DNA of 64,000 bases. It comes from Chloroflexi bacterium bin125. Lineage in GTDB: Bacteria; Chloroflexota; Dehalococcoidia; Bin125. The notes below the pieces were generated by a model, which was given only the letters and a program-made list of their open reading frames with translations, was not told the origin of the DNA and made no database searches. A program made the translations under genes and the position numbers. This document shows, one piece after another, positions 32,807 through 40,954 of this stretch. Where the stretch lies: NCBI GenBank assembly GCA_002239025.1, contig MPNM01000002.1, forward strand, positions 248,001-312,000, given 5' to 3'. The number at the start of each line of letters is the position of its first letter. Within the stretch, counting starts at the first letter, position 1.

Positions 32807-34741
32807 ATGCCTTCTGACATCGATCTGGTCGGCCCAGTTGTCCGCGAAATCCAACGTCGAGCGCTCGACGAGCCCGATGCGTTCTGGTCGGAAGCAGCCG
32901 CTCGGTTGCCCTGGTTCCGAGAATGGGACGAGGTCTTCGAGTGGACGCCGGAAGAAATCCCCGCCTTCCGCTGGTACATCGGCGGTGAGACCAACCTCGC
33001 CTACGCTTGCCTCGACGCCCAAGTCGCAAACGGAAACGGTGGACGCGCCGCACTGATCGCGCTCGATGAAAACGGCGATCAGCGCGTCTTCACCTACGCG
33101 CAGCTACTCAAGCAGGTCGAGCGAATGGCCGCCTCGCTCCGCGCCATCGGAATCGAGCGTGGTGACCGCGTCGCCATCTACATGCCGACCAACTACGAAG
33201 CGATCGCGCTCATGCTTGCCTGCGCGCGCATCGGCGCAGTCCACCTGGTCATCTTCGCCGGATTCGGCGCAGGTGCCATCGCCGAGCGGATCAAGCTGGC
33301 AGAGGCCAAAGCCATCTTCGCCACGGACTCCACATACCGGCGCGGCCGCAACGTCCCGCTCGACCACTTCGTCAGAGGCGCGCTCGAGAACGAAGGCGCG
33401 GGCGAAATCATCGAGACGGTCGTCGTCGAGCGCCGACTGGCCGACAGCCCCAACATCGGTGGCGACAAAGAGATGAGCTGGGAAGACTTCCTTGAGGCCG
33501 GGCGCGGAGGCGACGGCTCGTGGGTGGCCATGGAAGCCAACGAGCCGGCGTACATCCTCGCCACATCAGGAACGACCGCGCGGCCCAAGCTCTGCGTCCA
33601 CACCCACGGCGGCTACCCGGTCTGGATCGCCAGCATGGCCGACTGGGTCTTCGACCTCCAGCCCGAGGACGTCTGGTGGGCTACCTCCGACATCGGCTGG
33701 GTCGTGGGACACTCCTACATCGTCTACGGACCACTGCTCGCCGGCGCTACCACGATCGCATTTGAAGGTGCGCTTGACCACCCGGATGTTGGCACCTTCT
33801 ACAAGATCATCGAGGACCACGGCGTCACTGGCATGTTCACGTCGCCGACGGCCATCCGTCTACTGATGCGCTCTGGCACGGAACCCGCCGAGGCTGTCGA
33901 TATGACATCACTGACCCGCGTCTTCTCCGCCGGCGAAGTACTCAATCCGCCCGCCTGGGAATGGTTCCAGCAGGAAATCTTCGCAGACGAGATTCCCGTC
34001 CTCGATCACATGTGGCAGACCGAGACGGGTGGCCCGATCATCGGCAATCCCTACGGCATCCAGATGCTGCCAATCAAGCCAGGCTCAGCCGGAATCCAGT
34101 TGCCAGGCATCGAGGGCGCTGTCCTCGACACCGATGGCGAAGAACTCGCAGCGGACGAGAAAGGCATCTTCGCCATCACCAGGCCGTTCCCTGGTCTGAC
34201 CGCTCGGCTGTGGGGCGAGCCCGAGCGCTATCAGACCGACTACTGGGGAAAGGTCCCCGGTCGCCAGGTTTACTTCACCGGCGACGCCACCGCAGTAGAC
34301 GAGGACGGCTACGTCTGGTTCTCGGGCCGAGCCGACGAGATCATCAAGATCGCCGCCCACCGAATCGGCACCATCGAGGTCGAGTCAGCCATTCTCAGGC
34401 ATCCGGGTGCAGCAGAAGCCGGCGTTACCGGACGTCCGGACGAACTGCGAGGCGAAGTCATCTCCGCCTTCGTCGTGCTCAAAGCCGGCTACGAGGCCGG
34501 CGACAATCTCAAGACCGAGATTCTCCAAACCATCCGCGGTGAGCTCGGCCCGGTCGCCGTCATCGGAGAACTCAACTTCGTCGACGCCCTGCCCAAGACC
34601 CGCTCTGGCAAAATCATGCGACGAGTCCTCAAAGCCGTCACGCTCGACACAGATCCAGGAGATATCTCCACAATCGAAGACGAAGGCTCAGTCGAAGACG
34701 CCCGCTCCGCCTGGGAAGACATGAAAGCCAGCATTCGCTAA
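32807..34741 (+). CDS. AMP-forming acyl-CoA synthetase (acetyl/propionyl type)
   Basis: A 644-residue ANL-family ligase making acyl-CoA from a carboxylate, ATP and CoA. The ACAS N-terminal domain (FRWYIGGETNLAYACLD), the P-loop-like AYILATSGTTARPKLCVHT, the WQTETGG motif and the C-terminal TRSGKIMRRVLK with the catalytic (and sirtuin-regulated in relatives) Lys are all present. Length matches acetyl-/propionyl-CoA synthetases. TTGGAGT lies before ATG 32807. With the divergent carboxyltransferase it could feed a propionate-like pathway. Confidence 0.9.
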   Translation: MPSDIDLVGPVVREIQRRALDEPDAFWSEAAARLPWFREWDEVFEWTPEEIPAFRWYIGGETNLAYACLDAQVANGNGGRAALIALDENGDQRVFTYAQLLKQVERMAASLRAIGIERGDRVAIYMPTNYEAIALMLACARIGAVHLVIFAGFGAGAIAERIKLAEAKAIFATDSTYRRGRNVPLDHFVRGALENEGAGEIIETVVVERRLADSPNIGGDKEMSWEDFLEAGRGGDGSWVAMEANEPAYILATSGTTARPKLCVHTHGGYPVWIASMADWVFDLQPEDVWWATSDIGWVVGHSYIVYGPLLAGATTIAFEGALDHPDVGTFYKIIEDHGVTGMFTSPTAIRLLMRSGTEPAEAVDMTSLTRVFSAGEVLNPPAWEWFQQEIFADEIPVLDHMWQTETGGPIIGNPYGIQMLPIKPGSAGIQLPGIEGAVLDTDGEELAADEKGIFAITRPFPGLTARLWGEPERYQTDYWGKVPGRQVYFTGDATAVDEDGYVWFSGRADEIIKIAAHRIGTIEVESAILRHPGAAEAGVTGRPDELRGEVISAFVVLKAGYEAGDNLKTEILQTIRGELGPVAVIGELNFVDALPKTRSGKIMRRVLKAVTLDTDPGDISTIEDEGSVEDARSAWEDMKASIR

Positions 34742-35515
34742 ATGCAGGTGATTCGAGCGACAGATAAGCAGGTTCGTCGGTTACTGAACACAGCTAGGAA
34801 CGACGACCTGCGGGAGAAGTGGGAGCGGCGCACCGAACCGGCGCTCTTGATTCTCGCTGTCGCGATGATTCCGCTGCTCGTCGGTCACTTCGACCCGAGT
34901 TTGTCGGAATCGGCGCAACGATGGCTCTTTGTCGGCGACACTGCGATTTGGATTGTCTTCGCGGTAGATCTCGCTGTTCGAGTTTGGTTGGCCGAGCACC
35001 GTCGGCGATTTCTCATCAGCCATTGGTATGAAGTCCCAATCGTCGTTATTCCGTTCTTTAGGCCATTGCGAATCCTCTTGCTGCTCAGGCTGGGTGCGGT
35101 ACGAGGAGTGTTCTCAGAGATACTTCGACGCCGTGCAATTTCTGTTTCGTTGTTTGCGTCACTGTTCGCCCTGGCCCTGGCGACGATGATTGTCGTGCTT
35201 GCTGAACGAAGCGGTGACGGACCGATTGATGATTGGGGGACTGCCTTATGGTGGGCTCTTGCGACGATTACCACAGTGGGATACGGAGACGTCACGCCGG
35301 TCACGGCGTTAGGTCGAGCTATCGGAGTGTTGTTGATGGTCGCCGGAATTGGTGTCTTTGGTGTGCTGACTGCCAATGTGGCAGCGTGGTTCGTCGAAGG
35401 GCAACAGGCTCAGGAACCGTCCGACGATTCCCGAATAGATCAACTCGAGAAAGAAAACGAGAGGCTACGAGCTGAGTTGGAGGAGCTGCAGGCTCAGCGA
35501 GGTCAAGATGGGTGA
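34742..35515 (+). CDS. Voltage-gated potassium channel-like protein with intact filter
   Basis: A 257-residue channel subunit with helices S1-S4 (about 35-125), a pore region and a C-terminal coiled coil (QLEKENERLRAELEELQ, about 233-250). The selectivity filter TVGYG is at residues 178-182 in ATITTVGYGDVTP, the classic potassium signature. S4 (RPLRILLLLRLGAVRG, about 107-122) has few Arg, so voltage sensing may be weak. ATG 34742 directly follows the acyl-CoA synthetase stop. The next gene is a paralog. Confidence 0.88.
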   Translation: MQVIRATDKQVRRLLNTARNDDLREKWERRTEPALLILAVAMIPLLVGHFDPSLSESAQRWLFVGDTAIWIVFAVDLAVRVWLAEHRRRFLISHWYEVPIVVIPFFRPLRILLLLRLGAVRGVFSEILRRRAISVSLFASLFALALATMIVVLAERSGDGPIDDWGTALWWALATITTVGYGDVTPVTALGRAIGVLLMVAGIGVFGVLTANVAAWFVEGQQAQEPSDDSRIDQLEKENERLRAELEELQAQRGQDG

Positions 35516-35631
35516 AACGCGAGGCAGTCAACTAGCCACCATCCGACTTGCGCCGATTTATTCCTGCTGAACCAATGCTGGTCCTCCCACTGCAACCTGC
35601 TGAAACATCCAAGCAAAAGAGGTTGTCCTAG

Positions 35632-36411
35632 ATGGCTGAATCTCTTCGTGGGCCGGGAATCTCGACGGTTAGTCCCCTGTTGGAGTGGTGGAGTGTTCTG
35701 CGAGCGGGACGCTCCGATGATCACTTGGAGCGCTGGGAAGCCCGCACAAATCTTCCACTGTTGATTCTCGCGGGGGTCATGTTGCCGCTGATCTTGCTCC
35801 CGCTGGTCAGCGATCTATCGCATGACGTAGATAGGGCGTTTACCTACGGCGAGTGGGGCATCTGGGCTGTGTTCGCCGTCGATCTCGTCGCCCGACTCTG
35901 GTTGGCGGAAAACCGTAAACAGTTTCTGCGACGCAACTGGATCGATGTCCTGATCGTCGTTGTGCCATTCTTGCGGCCATTGCGGCTGCTCAGGGCGGTC
36001 GTGTTTGTTGCCAGGCTTTGGACGCTTCTCGACCGAAGAGGAGTGCGCGGCACTGTGGTGCTTGCCTTGGCCATTATGTTTGGTGCGACTGCCGCCATCT
36101 GGGCCGCCGAAAGCGGAGCCGGGAGCCAGGTACACAGTTGGGACTCAGCGCTCTGGTGGACGCTACATACCATGGCAACCGGAGACGGCGTCAAGGAAGC
36201 ATCAACTGTGCTCGGCCGAATCGTGGGAGCAATCGTCACCCTGCTCGGCTTCGCCCTGCTCGGAATGCTCACCGCCACCATCGCCGCCTGGTTCGTCGAG
36301 CAGGACCAAGACAAAGAGCAAGAACAAATCCTCGAAGAGCTCAAAGTCCTACAGGACGAGGTCACGGCGCTACGTGAGGAACTCGCAAAGGGCAGGGAGT
36401 CTGGTGACTGA
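35632..36411 (+). CDS. Potassium-channel paralog with degenerate selectivity filter
   Basis: A 259-residue paralog of the preceding channel, matching in the S1-S4 helices (AVDLVARLWLAENRKQFL), in the helix after the pore (GMLTATIAAWFVEQ) and in the C-terminal coiled coil (ILEELKVLQDEVTALREEL). The filter is lost: LWWALATITTVGYGDVTP in the paralog corresponds here to LWWTLHTMATGDGVKEAS (residues 174-191), with one residue missing. It may be a non-conducting or altered-selectivity subunit. AGAGG precedes ATG 35632. Confidence 0.82.
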   Translation: MAESLRGPGISTVSPLLEWWSVLRAGRSDDHLERWEARTNLPLLILAGVMLPLILLPLVSDLSHDVDRAFTYGEWGIWAVFAVDLVARLWLAENRKQFLRRNWIDVLIVVVPFLRPLRLLRAVVFVARLWTLLDRRGVRGTVVLALAIMFGATAAIWAAESGAGSQVHSWDSALWWTLHTMATGDGVKEASTVLGRIVGAIVTLLGFALLGMLTATIAAWFVEQDQDKEQEQILEELKVLQDEVTALREELAKGRESGD

Positions 36412-36435
36412 TACTCTGACACAAGGAGGATCGTG

Positions 36436-36651
36436 ATGACCCAGGCGAGACCATCTCCCGGCCAGCACAAAGACCACGAGGATGCTCTCCCCCCTCCTGG
36501 TCCGGTGTATGTCATCTCCGAGACGGGATTCGGTCCAACTGGACTCTTTGACTCGGAAGAAGCTGTCGACGAGCGCATGAGGCAATGGAGGCTATTGAAC
36601 TGGCTTTCGAAATGCCTCCGACGCGCTTCTTCGAGCAACGGTCAGCAGTGA
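36436..36651 (+). CDS. Small hypothetical protein (71 aa) after the channel pair
   Basis: A 71-residue protein, MTQARPSPGQHKDHED..., with a Pro-rich start, a central PVYVISETGFGPTGLFDSEE and a basic helix at the end (WLSKCLRRASSS). AGGAGG lies 6 bases before ATG 36436, a strong ribosome-binding site; an overlapping GTG 3 bases earlier is too close. It lies 24 bases after the channel paralog and is probably in its operon. No family recognised, no membrane segment. Confidence 0.6.
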   Translation: MTQARPSPGQHKDHEDALPPPGPVYVISETGFGPTGLFDSEEAVDERMRQWRLLNWLSKCLRRASSSNGQQ

Positions 36652-36698
36652 GTAGCCGGCCCATGCAGGAGAAGTGGGTCCGTGTCATGCCTCAACAC

Positions 36699-37199
36699 TC
36701 AGCCGAAATGCAATGTCAGGGCCGACACCGCGGCGACCATCAGCACCGTTAGCGAAGAAGTCGGCATCGCAGTGCCGATCAGTCGACGCTTGTGACCCAG
36801 CCTGCGCTCATTCGTTTCTAGCGCCAACTCGATTTCTCGCCCGTACCACCGCTTGGCGATGGGCAACGAATGGTCATCTTCAATCCTCGAGAGTGCCTGT
36901 AGGCCCGGTCGCCGACTGAGCGGATCGACTCGGTTCGCCCACATCAAGAGAACGATGTTCACCAGCAGCATGAAAATCGTTGCGTGAGCGAAGCCTTCCA
37001 CGTAAGCGGGCAGATTCAAATCGGCAATGCTCAGGGATGCTCCGAGAATCGCGAGTACAGCGAAGTTTAGAGCGAACAGCGTGCTGAGTCGTTGATTCAG
37101 CGCAGCGTGGTGTCGACCCTGATCGTCTCGTCTCCACCGCGCCTCAGCCAGATACAGCGTGACCTCAACATCAGCCAGTTCGTGAGATTCCTCAGCCAT
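36699..37199 (-). CDS. Small membrane protein, three hydrophobic segments (paralog of 20169-20744)
   Basis: A 166-residue protein: a soluble N-terminal helix, then ALNQRLSTLFALNFAVLAILGASLSI (given here in part as LNQRLSTLFALN) leading into a first membrane segment, a second one (ATIFMLLVNIVLLMWANRV), a soluble 50-residue stretch with RRPGLQAL, and a C-terminal membrane segment ending SALTLHFG. Layout and motif match the 20.2-kb gene. The ATG overlaps the htpX stop by one base. Topology recalls SLATT/Pycsar effectors, without any nearby sensor; function unknown. Confidence 0.65.
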   Translation of the reverse strand: MAEESHELADVEVTLYLAEARWRRDDQGRHHAALNQRLSTLFALNFAVLAILGASLSIADLNLPAYVEGFAHATIFMLLVNIVLLMWANRVDPLSRRPGLQALSRIEDDHSLPIAKRWYGREIELALETNERRLGHKRRLIGTAMPTSSLTVLMVAAVSALTLHFG

Positions 37200-38194
37200 T
37201 AGAATGGGCGGCCGATTTCCTCACCAATCTTCCTCAGCCGCTCGACTCGCTGCTCGGTTGGCGGGTGGGTCGAGAACCACCGACCTGCACCACCCGCCAG
37301 CGGATTCACAATGAACATGTGATTCGCCGCCTCGGCGGTTTTCATCTCTTCCGCCGCATAGCGAGACTCCGGCGTTCTCACGCCTTGCTCCAGTTTCAGC
37401 AACCCGTAGGCCAGGGCCTCAGGATCACCGCAGCGACGCGCGCCGGTGTCGTCGGCCTTGAGTTCGCGCTGCCGGCTGACGGCCATCTGGATCATTCCAG
37501 CAATGATTGGCGCAATGATTGCCACGATCAACGCTCCGGCCAGATGTCCCGCTCCTCCGCCGCCCTCGTCATCATTCTGTCCGCCCATGCCGCCGAACAT
37601 GAATCCCATGAACAGCGCAAACTGAGCGATCATCGCAATAAACGAGATCACCATCGCCATCGATGCAACAATCGTCGACCACAGCGTGTCGCGATTCGTC
37701 ACGTGGGCCAACTCGTGCGCCATCACGCCCGACAGCTCACGCTGCGTCAGTAGACCCATGATTCCGGTTGTCGCGGCGACCGCCGAGTGATTGGGATGCC
37801 GTCCGGTTGCGAACGCGTTGGGAATCGGCGTGTCGATCACATACACCGACGGAATATGACGCGGACAGTCGCCGGGGCGGCAGTGGCCCATGCAGCGAGC
37901 CTCGAGATGCTCAAGAGTGAACTGCTCCAGCAAGTCCTTGCGGAACGGCATCTTGGCCTGGCAGGCTGCTCGCTCGACGATTCGGTACAGGTCAGGCGCC
38001 TCCGCGGCCGTGACCAGTTGGCCACCCATCATCTTCGGCACCATCGAGTGCGAGTTGTAGTAGCTGTACAGGTTGATTCCGAAGGCGATCACGGCCATCA
38101 CAATCAGACCAATCTCGCCGGCCACCGCCAACCCCACGACCATTAACAGCCCAGCCATCAGTACCACGAGGAACATCGTGCGCAATCCGTACAC
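37199..38194 (-). CDS. htpX: M48-family membrane metalloprotease, HtpX-like, with Cys-containing insert
   Basis: A 331-residue quality-control protease of the cytoplasmic membrane. Two N-terminal helices (7-43), the zinc motif HELAH (160-164), NAFATGR (126-132), two further membrane segments and the third ligand Glu in RQRELKADDTGA are present, so it should be active. Unusual is an insert of about 28 residues (85-114) between VERAACQAKMP and VYVIDTP, carrying Cys101, Cys105, Cys110 and His104/His113. Other HtpX proteins go directly from MP to VYV. The insert may bind metal or sense redox state. Confidence 0.9.
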   Translation of the reverse strand: MYGLRTMFLVVLMAGLLMVVGLAVAGEIGLIVMAVIAFGINLYSYYNSHSMVPKMMGGQLVTAAEAPDLYRIVERAACQAKMPFRKDLLEQFTLEHLEARCMGHCRPGDCPRHIPSVYVIDTPIPNAFATGRHPNHSAVAATTGIMGLLTQRELSGVMAHELAHVTNRDTLWSTIVASMAMVISFIAMIAQFALFMGFMFGGMGGQNDDEGGGGAGHLAGALIVAIIAPIIAGMIQMAVSRQRELKADDTGARRCGDPEALAYGLLKLEQGVRTPESRYAAEEMKTAEAANHMFIVNPLAGGAGRWFSTHPPTEQRVERLRKIGEEIGRPF

Positions 38195-38297
38195 GATTCG
38201 CCTCCATCTTTTGTCAATCAGGTGCGGTAGTTACGTCGAGATCGTACCATCGTGAGAGAGGGATCGAATCGCGCGCCACCATTACCGGGAGCTCCAA

Positions 38298-38594
38298 ATG
38301 CCTATCTACGAATACGCCTGCCGAGCCTGTGGCAACGAATGGGAGCACTTCACGCGCAAGATGGACGCGCCAGCACCGGACTGCGAACATTGCGAGTCGG
38401 AAGGGCAGGTCGAGCGTCTCATCGCTCGCTCAGCCTTCATCAAGGACGAGAACACCAAGATGCGCGAGATGCATCCCAAGTACGCCAAGATGGTCGACGC
38501 CGCTTGGGACAAAGCCTCACGCAACGATCCACTCAGCAAAACCCGCTTTGCCCCACTCGTCGACTCGGGCAAACGCGTTCAGGACATGACCTAG
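38298..38594 (+). CDS. FmdB-family zinc-ribbon regulatory-type protein
   Basis: A 98-residue protein with an N-terminal zinc ribbon (MPIYEYACRACGNEWE; two CxxC pairs at Cys8/Cys11 and Cys29/Cys32) typical of FmdB/CxxC_CXXC_SSSS proteins. The remainder is charged and helical with no known domain. Ribosome-binding site GGGAG is just upstream of ATG 38298. The family was named as a putative regulator; its true role is unclear. Confidence 0.85.
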   Translation: MPIYEYACRACGNEWEHFTRKMDAPAPDCEHCESEGQVERLIARSAFIKDENTKMREMHPKYAKMVDAAWDKASRNDPLSKTRFAPLVDSGKRVQDMT

Positions 38595-38618
38595 AGGAAA
38601 TCGCTGCCCGCTTTTGAT

Positions 38619-38663
38619 CCCTGCATCCCCCACGCGGTGGAAGCTGCCGAAGGCTGAAGGGGC
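38619..38663 (+). repeat. Dispersed GC-rich repeat, copy 4
   Basis: Core GGAAGCTGCCGAAGGCTGAA flanked by C-run and G-run, between the convergent ends of fmdB-like and formyltransferase genes. Identical core to copy 2. Confidence 0.75.
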
Positions 38664-38671
38664 TCTCTCCC

Positions 38672-39616
38672 CTACTCCGCAGGCGCCGGCTCAAAGACAG
38701 CACCGACTGTCACACCATTCGCCGATGCCCAATCCTGCGCAGGTTGGCGATCACGTCCAACCGCAAGAGTGCTGACTCGAATCGACTCCCCGTCTCCGCA
38801 GACGATGGTCATCCCATCCGAACTGATCGCCGCGACCTCGCCTGCTGAGCCTCCTGAATGATCCGACCTCGTCGAACCCAGCAGCGTCACACGCTGACCG
38901 CCTACCTCGCTCCACGCGCCTGGCGCGCGGTCTGAGCCGCGAATGAAGTTGTGCACGATCTGTGCATCCTGCGACCAGTCAATCCGCGCAACATCGCCTT
39001 CCCAGGGACCCTCATACGTCATGTCGTCTTCATTCTGGACATGACGCGGCGCCTGTCCCGCCTCCACGAGCTGCACCGCTTCGGCCATCGTCTCAACGCC
39101 CAGCGGGAAGAGGTGCTCGCGATAGACCTCATTGATCGTCGCGTCAGGACCGATCGGGCAGGAGCGCTGTAGCAGGATTGGCCCAGTGTCGAGCCCTTCG
39201 TCGACCCAAAAGATTGTCACGCCGGTCATCGTGTCGCCCTGCACGATGGCATGGTTGATCGCCGACCGTCCGCGATGCTTTGGCAGGATTGATGGGTGAT
39301 ACTGAATCGTCTTCAATGAGGGAAACTCAAGCACCCGCGAAGGAATGATCTGCGTAACGAATGCCATCACGTTGAGTTCGGGATTCGTCGCCTCATATTG
39401 AGCGATCACTTCCTCGTCGACCACGCCCCGACGTTGCCAGCGACGGGGCTGCACGAGCGTGATGCCCGCGTCGCGTGCGGCTTGCGCGAGTGGATCGGGA
39501 CGTCCTCCTTCTCGCTCGGGCGGCGTGAACACACCAACAATCTCATGTCCGTCGGCGACCAACCGCTCGAAAATGGCTGCGCCAAATGGAGCCTGTCCGA
39601 TCAGTGCGATTCGCAT
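38672..39616 (-). CDS. Formyltetrahydrofolate-dependent formyltransferase / hydrolase-domain protein
   Basis: A 314-residue protein with the N-terminal formyl-transfer domain (MRIALIGQAPFG) and a C-terminal Fmt-like OB-fold domain. Catalytic His107 is in YHPSILPKHRG and Asp143 in GLDTGPILLQ. The sequence IQYHPSILPKHRGRSAIN with IFWVDEGLDTG is nearer to the 10-formyl-THF dehydrogenase hydrolase domain than to methionyl-tRNA formyltransferase. So it may hydrolyse 10-formyl-THF or formylate a small amine. Start ATG 39616 has GGAGAGG upstream. Confidence 0.82.
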   Translation of the reverse strand: MRIALIGQAPFGAAIFERLVADGHEIVGVFTPPEREGGRPDPLAQAARDAGITLVQPRRWQRRGVVDEEVIAQYEATNPELNVMAFVTQIIPSRVLEFPSLKTIQYHPSILPKHRGRSAINHAIVQGDTMTGVTIFWVDEGLDTGPILLQRSCPIGPDATINEVYREHLFPLGVETMAEAVQLVEAGQAPRHVQNEDDMTYEGPWEGDVARIDWSQDAQIVHNFIRGSDRAPGAWSEVGGQRVTLLGSTRSDHSGGSAGEVAAISSDGMTIVCGDGESIRVSTLAVGRDRQPAQDWASANGVTVGAVFEPAPAE

Positions 39617-39662
39617 AGCGATGTCCTCTCCTCTGCCTCCAGGGCCTGAACTGGATGACGCG

Positions 39663-40133
39663 TCATGAAGTCGCGCGCCAGATTCGCGGCCGTTTGTTCG
39701 CGATGATGTCGTTGAACGTGGTGATCGAGATTCGCCGTAACACAATCTCGATCAGAGCCGGTGCTCGAATGTCAGGTCCGAAGAAGTCATCAACCTCATA
39801 GGGGAAATGAGGCGCGACCTCGGAAATCAACTCCGGATCTTCGGTCACTCGGGCGACACCAGCGAGATTCAAGTGCCGAAAATCGACCGTCCAATGCAGC
39901 AGCTCCACCAACTCGTTGCTGCGGACTTGCTTGAGTTTCGGAGTCCCGGCGGCGGTGAGCACGTAGGCATTGAGACCGACATACGCCGGGGTCACAGGGC
40001 GCACATGCGGCTGCCGACCTTGCGTGGTCGCGAACAGACCGATCGGCGCATTCTTGACGATCTCCAGTGCTTCGGGCCAAAAGTCGGGTACGCCAGTATC
40101 CCGTTCATCGGCGTGTTCCTGATGCTGCGCCAC
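39663..40133 (-). CDS. PNPOx-like FMN-binding split-barrel protein
   Basis: A roughly 156-residue protein of the pyridoxamine-5-phosphate-oxidase-like split-barrel fold. NAPIGLFATTQGRQPHVRPVTPAYV is the strand-turn-strand that binds flavin, followed by LYVLTAAG-like and HLNLAGVARVTED strands. Such proteins bind FMN, F420 or haem. F420 use would suit the cofC/cofD genes here but is not shown. The start is uncertain: GTG 40133 has GGAGG 4 bases upstream, while GTG 40151 has none. Confidence 0.75.
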   Translation of the reverse strand: MAQHQEHADERDTGVPDFWPEALEIVKNAPIGLFATTQGRQPHVRPVTPAYVGLNAYVLTAAGTPKLKQVRSNELVELLHWTVDFRHLNLAGVARVTEDPELISEVAPHFPYEVDDFFGPDIRAPALIEIVLRRISITTFNDIIANKRPRIWRATS

Positions 40134-40189
40134 AAGGCCTCCGAAACGCACACGAAATCGATGATTGCGGTGTACTCCGCAGCGTAAGG

Positions 40190-40954
40190 CTAATCGAGCG
40201 CTCGAGGATCGCCCGGATCAACCTCGCGAATCTCGCCGTCGTGCATCAAGAACAGCCGGCTAGCGCGCTTCGCAACCTCAAGATTGTGGGTCACCATGAC
40301 GATCGTCTGTCCGGCCCGGTTCAGGTCTTCCAGCAGTTTGACGATCTCGCGACCAGTTTGGGAATCAAGGTTGCCGGTTGGCTCATCGGCAAGAATCACG
40401 TCTGGTTCATTGGCCATCGCCCGTGCAATCGCCACCCGCTGACGCTCGCCCCCCGAAAGCTGCAGGGGCCGATGTTCGAGCCGCTCGGCCAATCCTACCG
40501 AGGCGAGCAGTGATTCCGCCCTCTTGCGCCGTTTGCGTCGCGGAGTGCCCGCGAGGGCCAGGGCAATCTCAACATTCTGGCGAGCAGTCAACATCTGTAG
40601 CAGATTGAAGGCCTGGAACACGAAGCCCAGCGTGCCCAGCCGTAATGCGGCTCGCTGCTCGCGACCCAGGTGCTGCGCCGATCGATCGCGCACGCGAACC
40701 TCGCCGGCGGTCGGCGAGTCGACCAATCCCAGCAGTTGCAGCAGCGTCGATTTGCCTGATCCAGACGGCCCCGCGATGGCAATGAAGTCGCCCTTGTGAA
40801 TGTCCAAGGTCAGCGGCCGCAGTGCATGAATCGTCTGCTCACCGAGACGATAGATCCGTTCAAGATTGCGCACGGACAACAGGGGAACCGCGCCATCTGT
40901 TGCGCTGGCTGCCGATTCGTTCTGTTCCTCACTCACGCTTCGGGCCTCACTCAT
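40190..40954 (-). CDS. ABC exporter ATPase (MacB/LolD type) of module 1
   Basis: A 254-residue nucleotide-binding subunit. Walker A is GPSGSGKST (62-70), the signature is LSGGERQR, Walker B is [12 protein letters not shown] and the switch His follows in VTHN. The MacB/LolD type powers mechanotransmission export with an FtsX permease, which is the adjacent upstream gene and overlaps by 8 bases. Its Lys/Arg-rich loop (PRRKRRKRA) is unusual. No adaptor is directly next to it. Confidence 0.9.
   Translation of the reverse strand: MSEARSVSEEQNESAASATDGAVPLLSVRNLERIYRLGEQTIHALRPLTLDIHKGDFIAIAGPSGSGKSTLLQLLGLVDSPTAGEVRVRDRSAQHLGREQRAALRLGTLGFVFQAFNLLQMLTARQNVEIALALAGTPRRKRRKRAESLLASVGLAERLEHRPLQLSGGERQRVAIARAMANEPDVILADEPTGNLDSQTGREIVKLLEDLNRAGQTIVMVTHNLEVAKRASRLFLMHDGEIREVDPGDPRALD

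Noticed and set aside
35632-36411. Treating the filter-less channel as a pseudogene
   Set aside because: The frame is intact, with start signal, all helices and coiled coil kept; only the filter differs.
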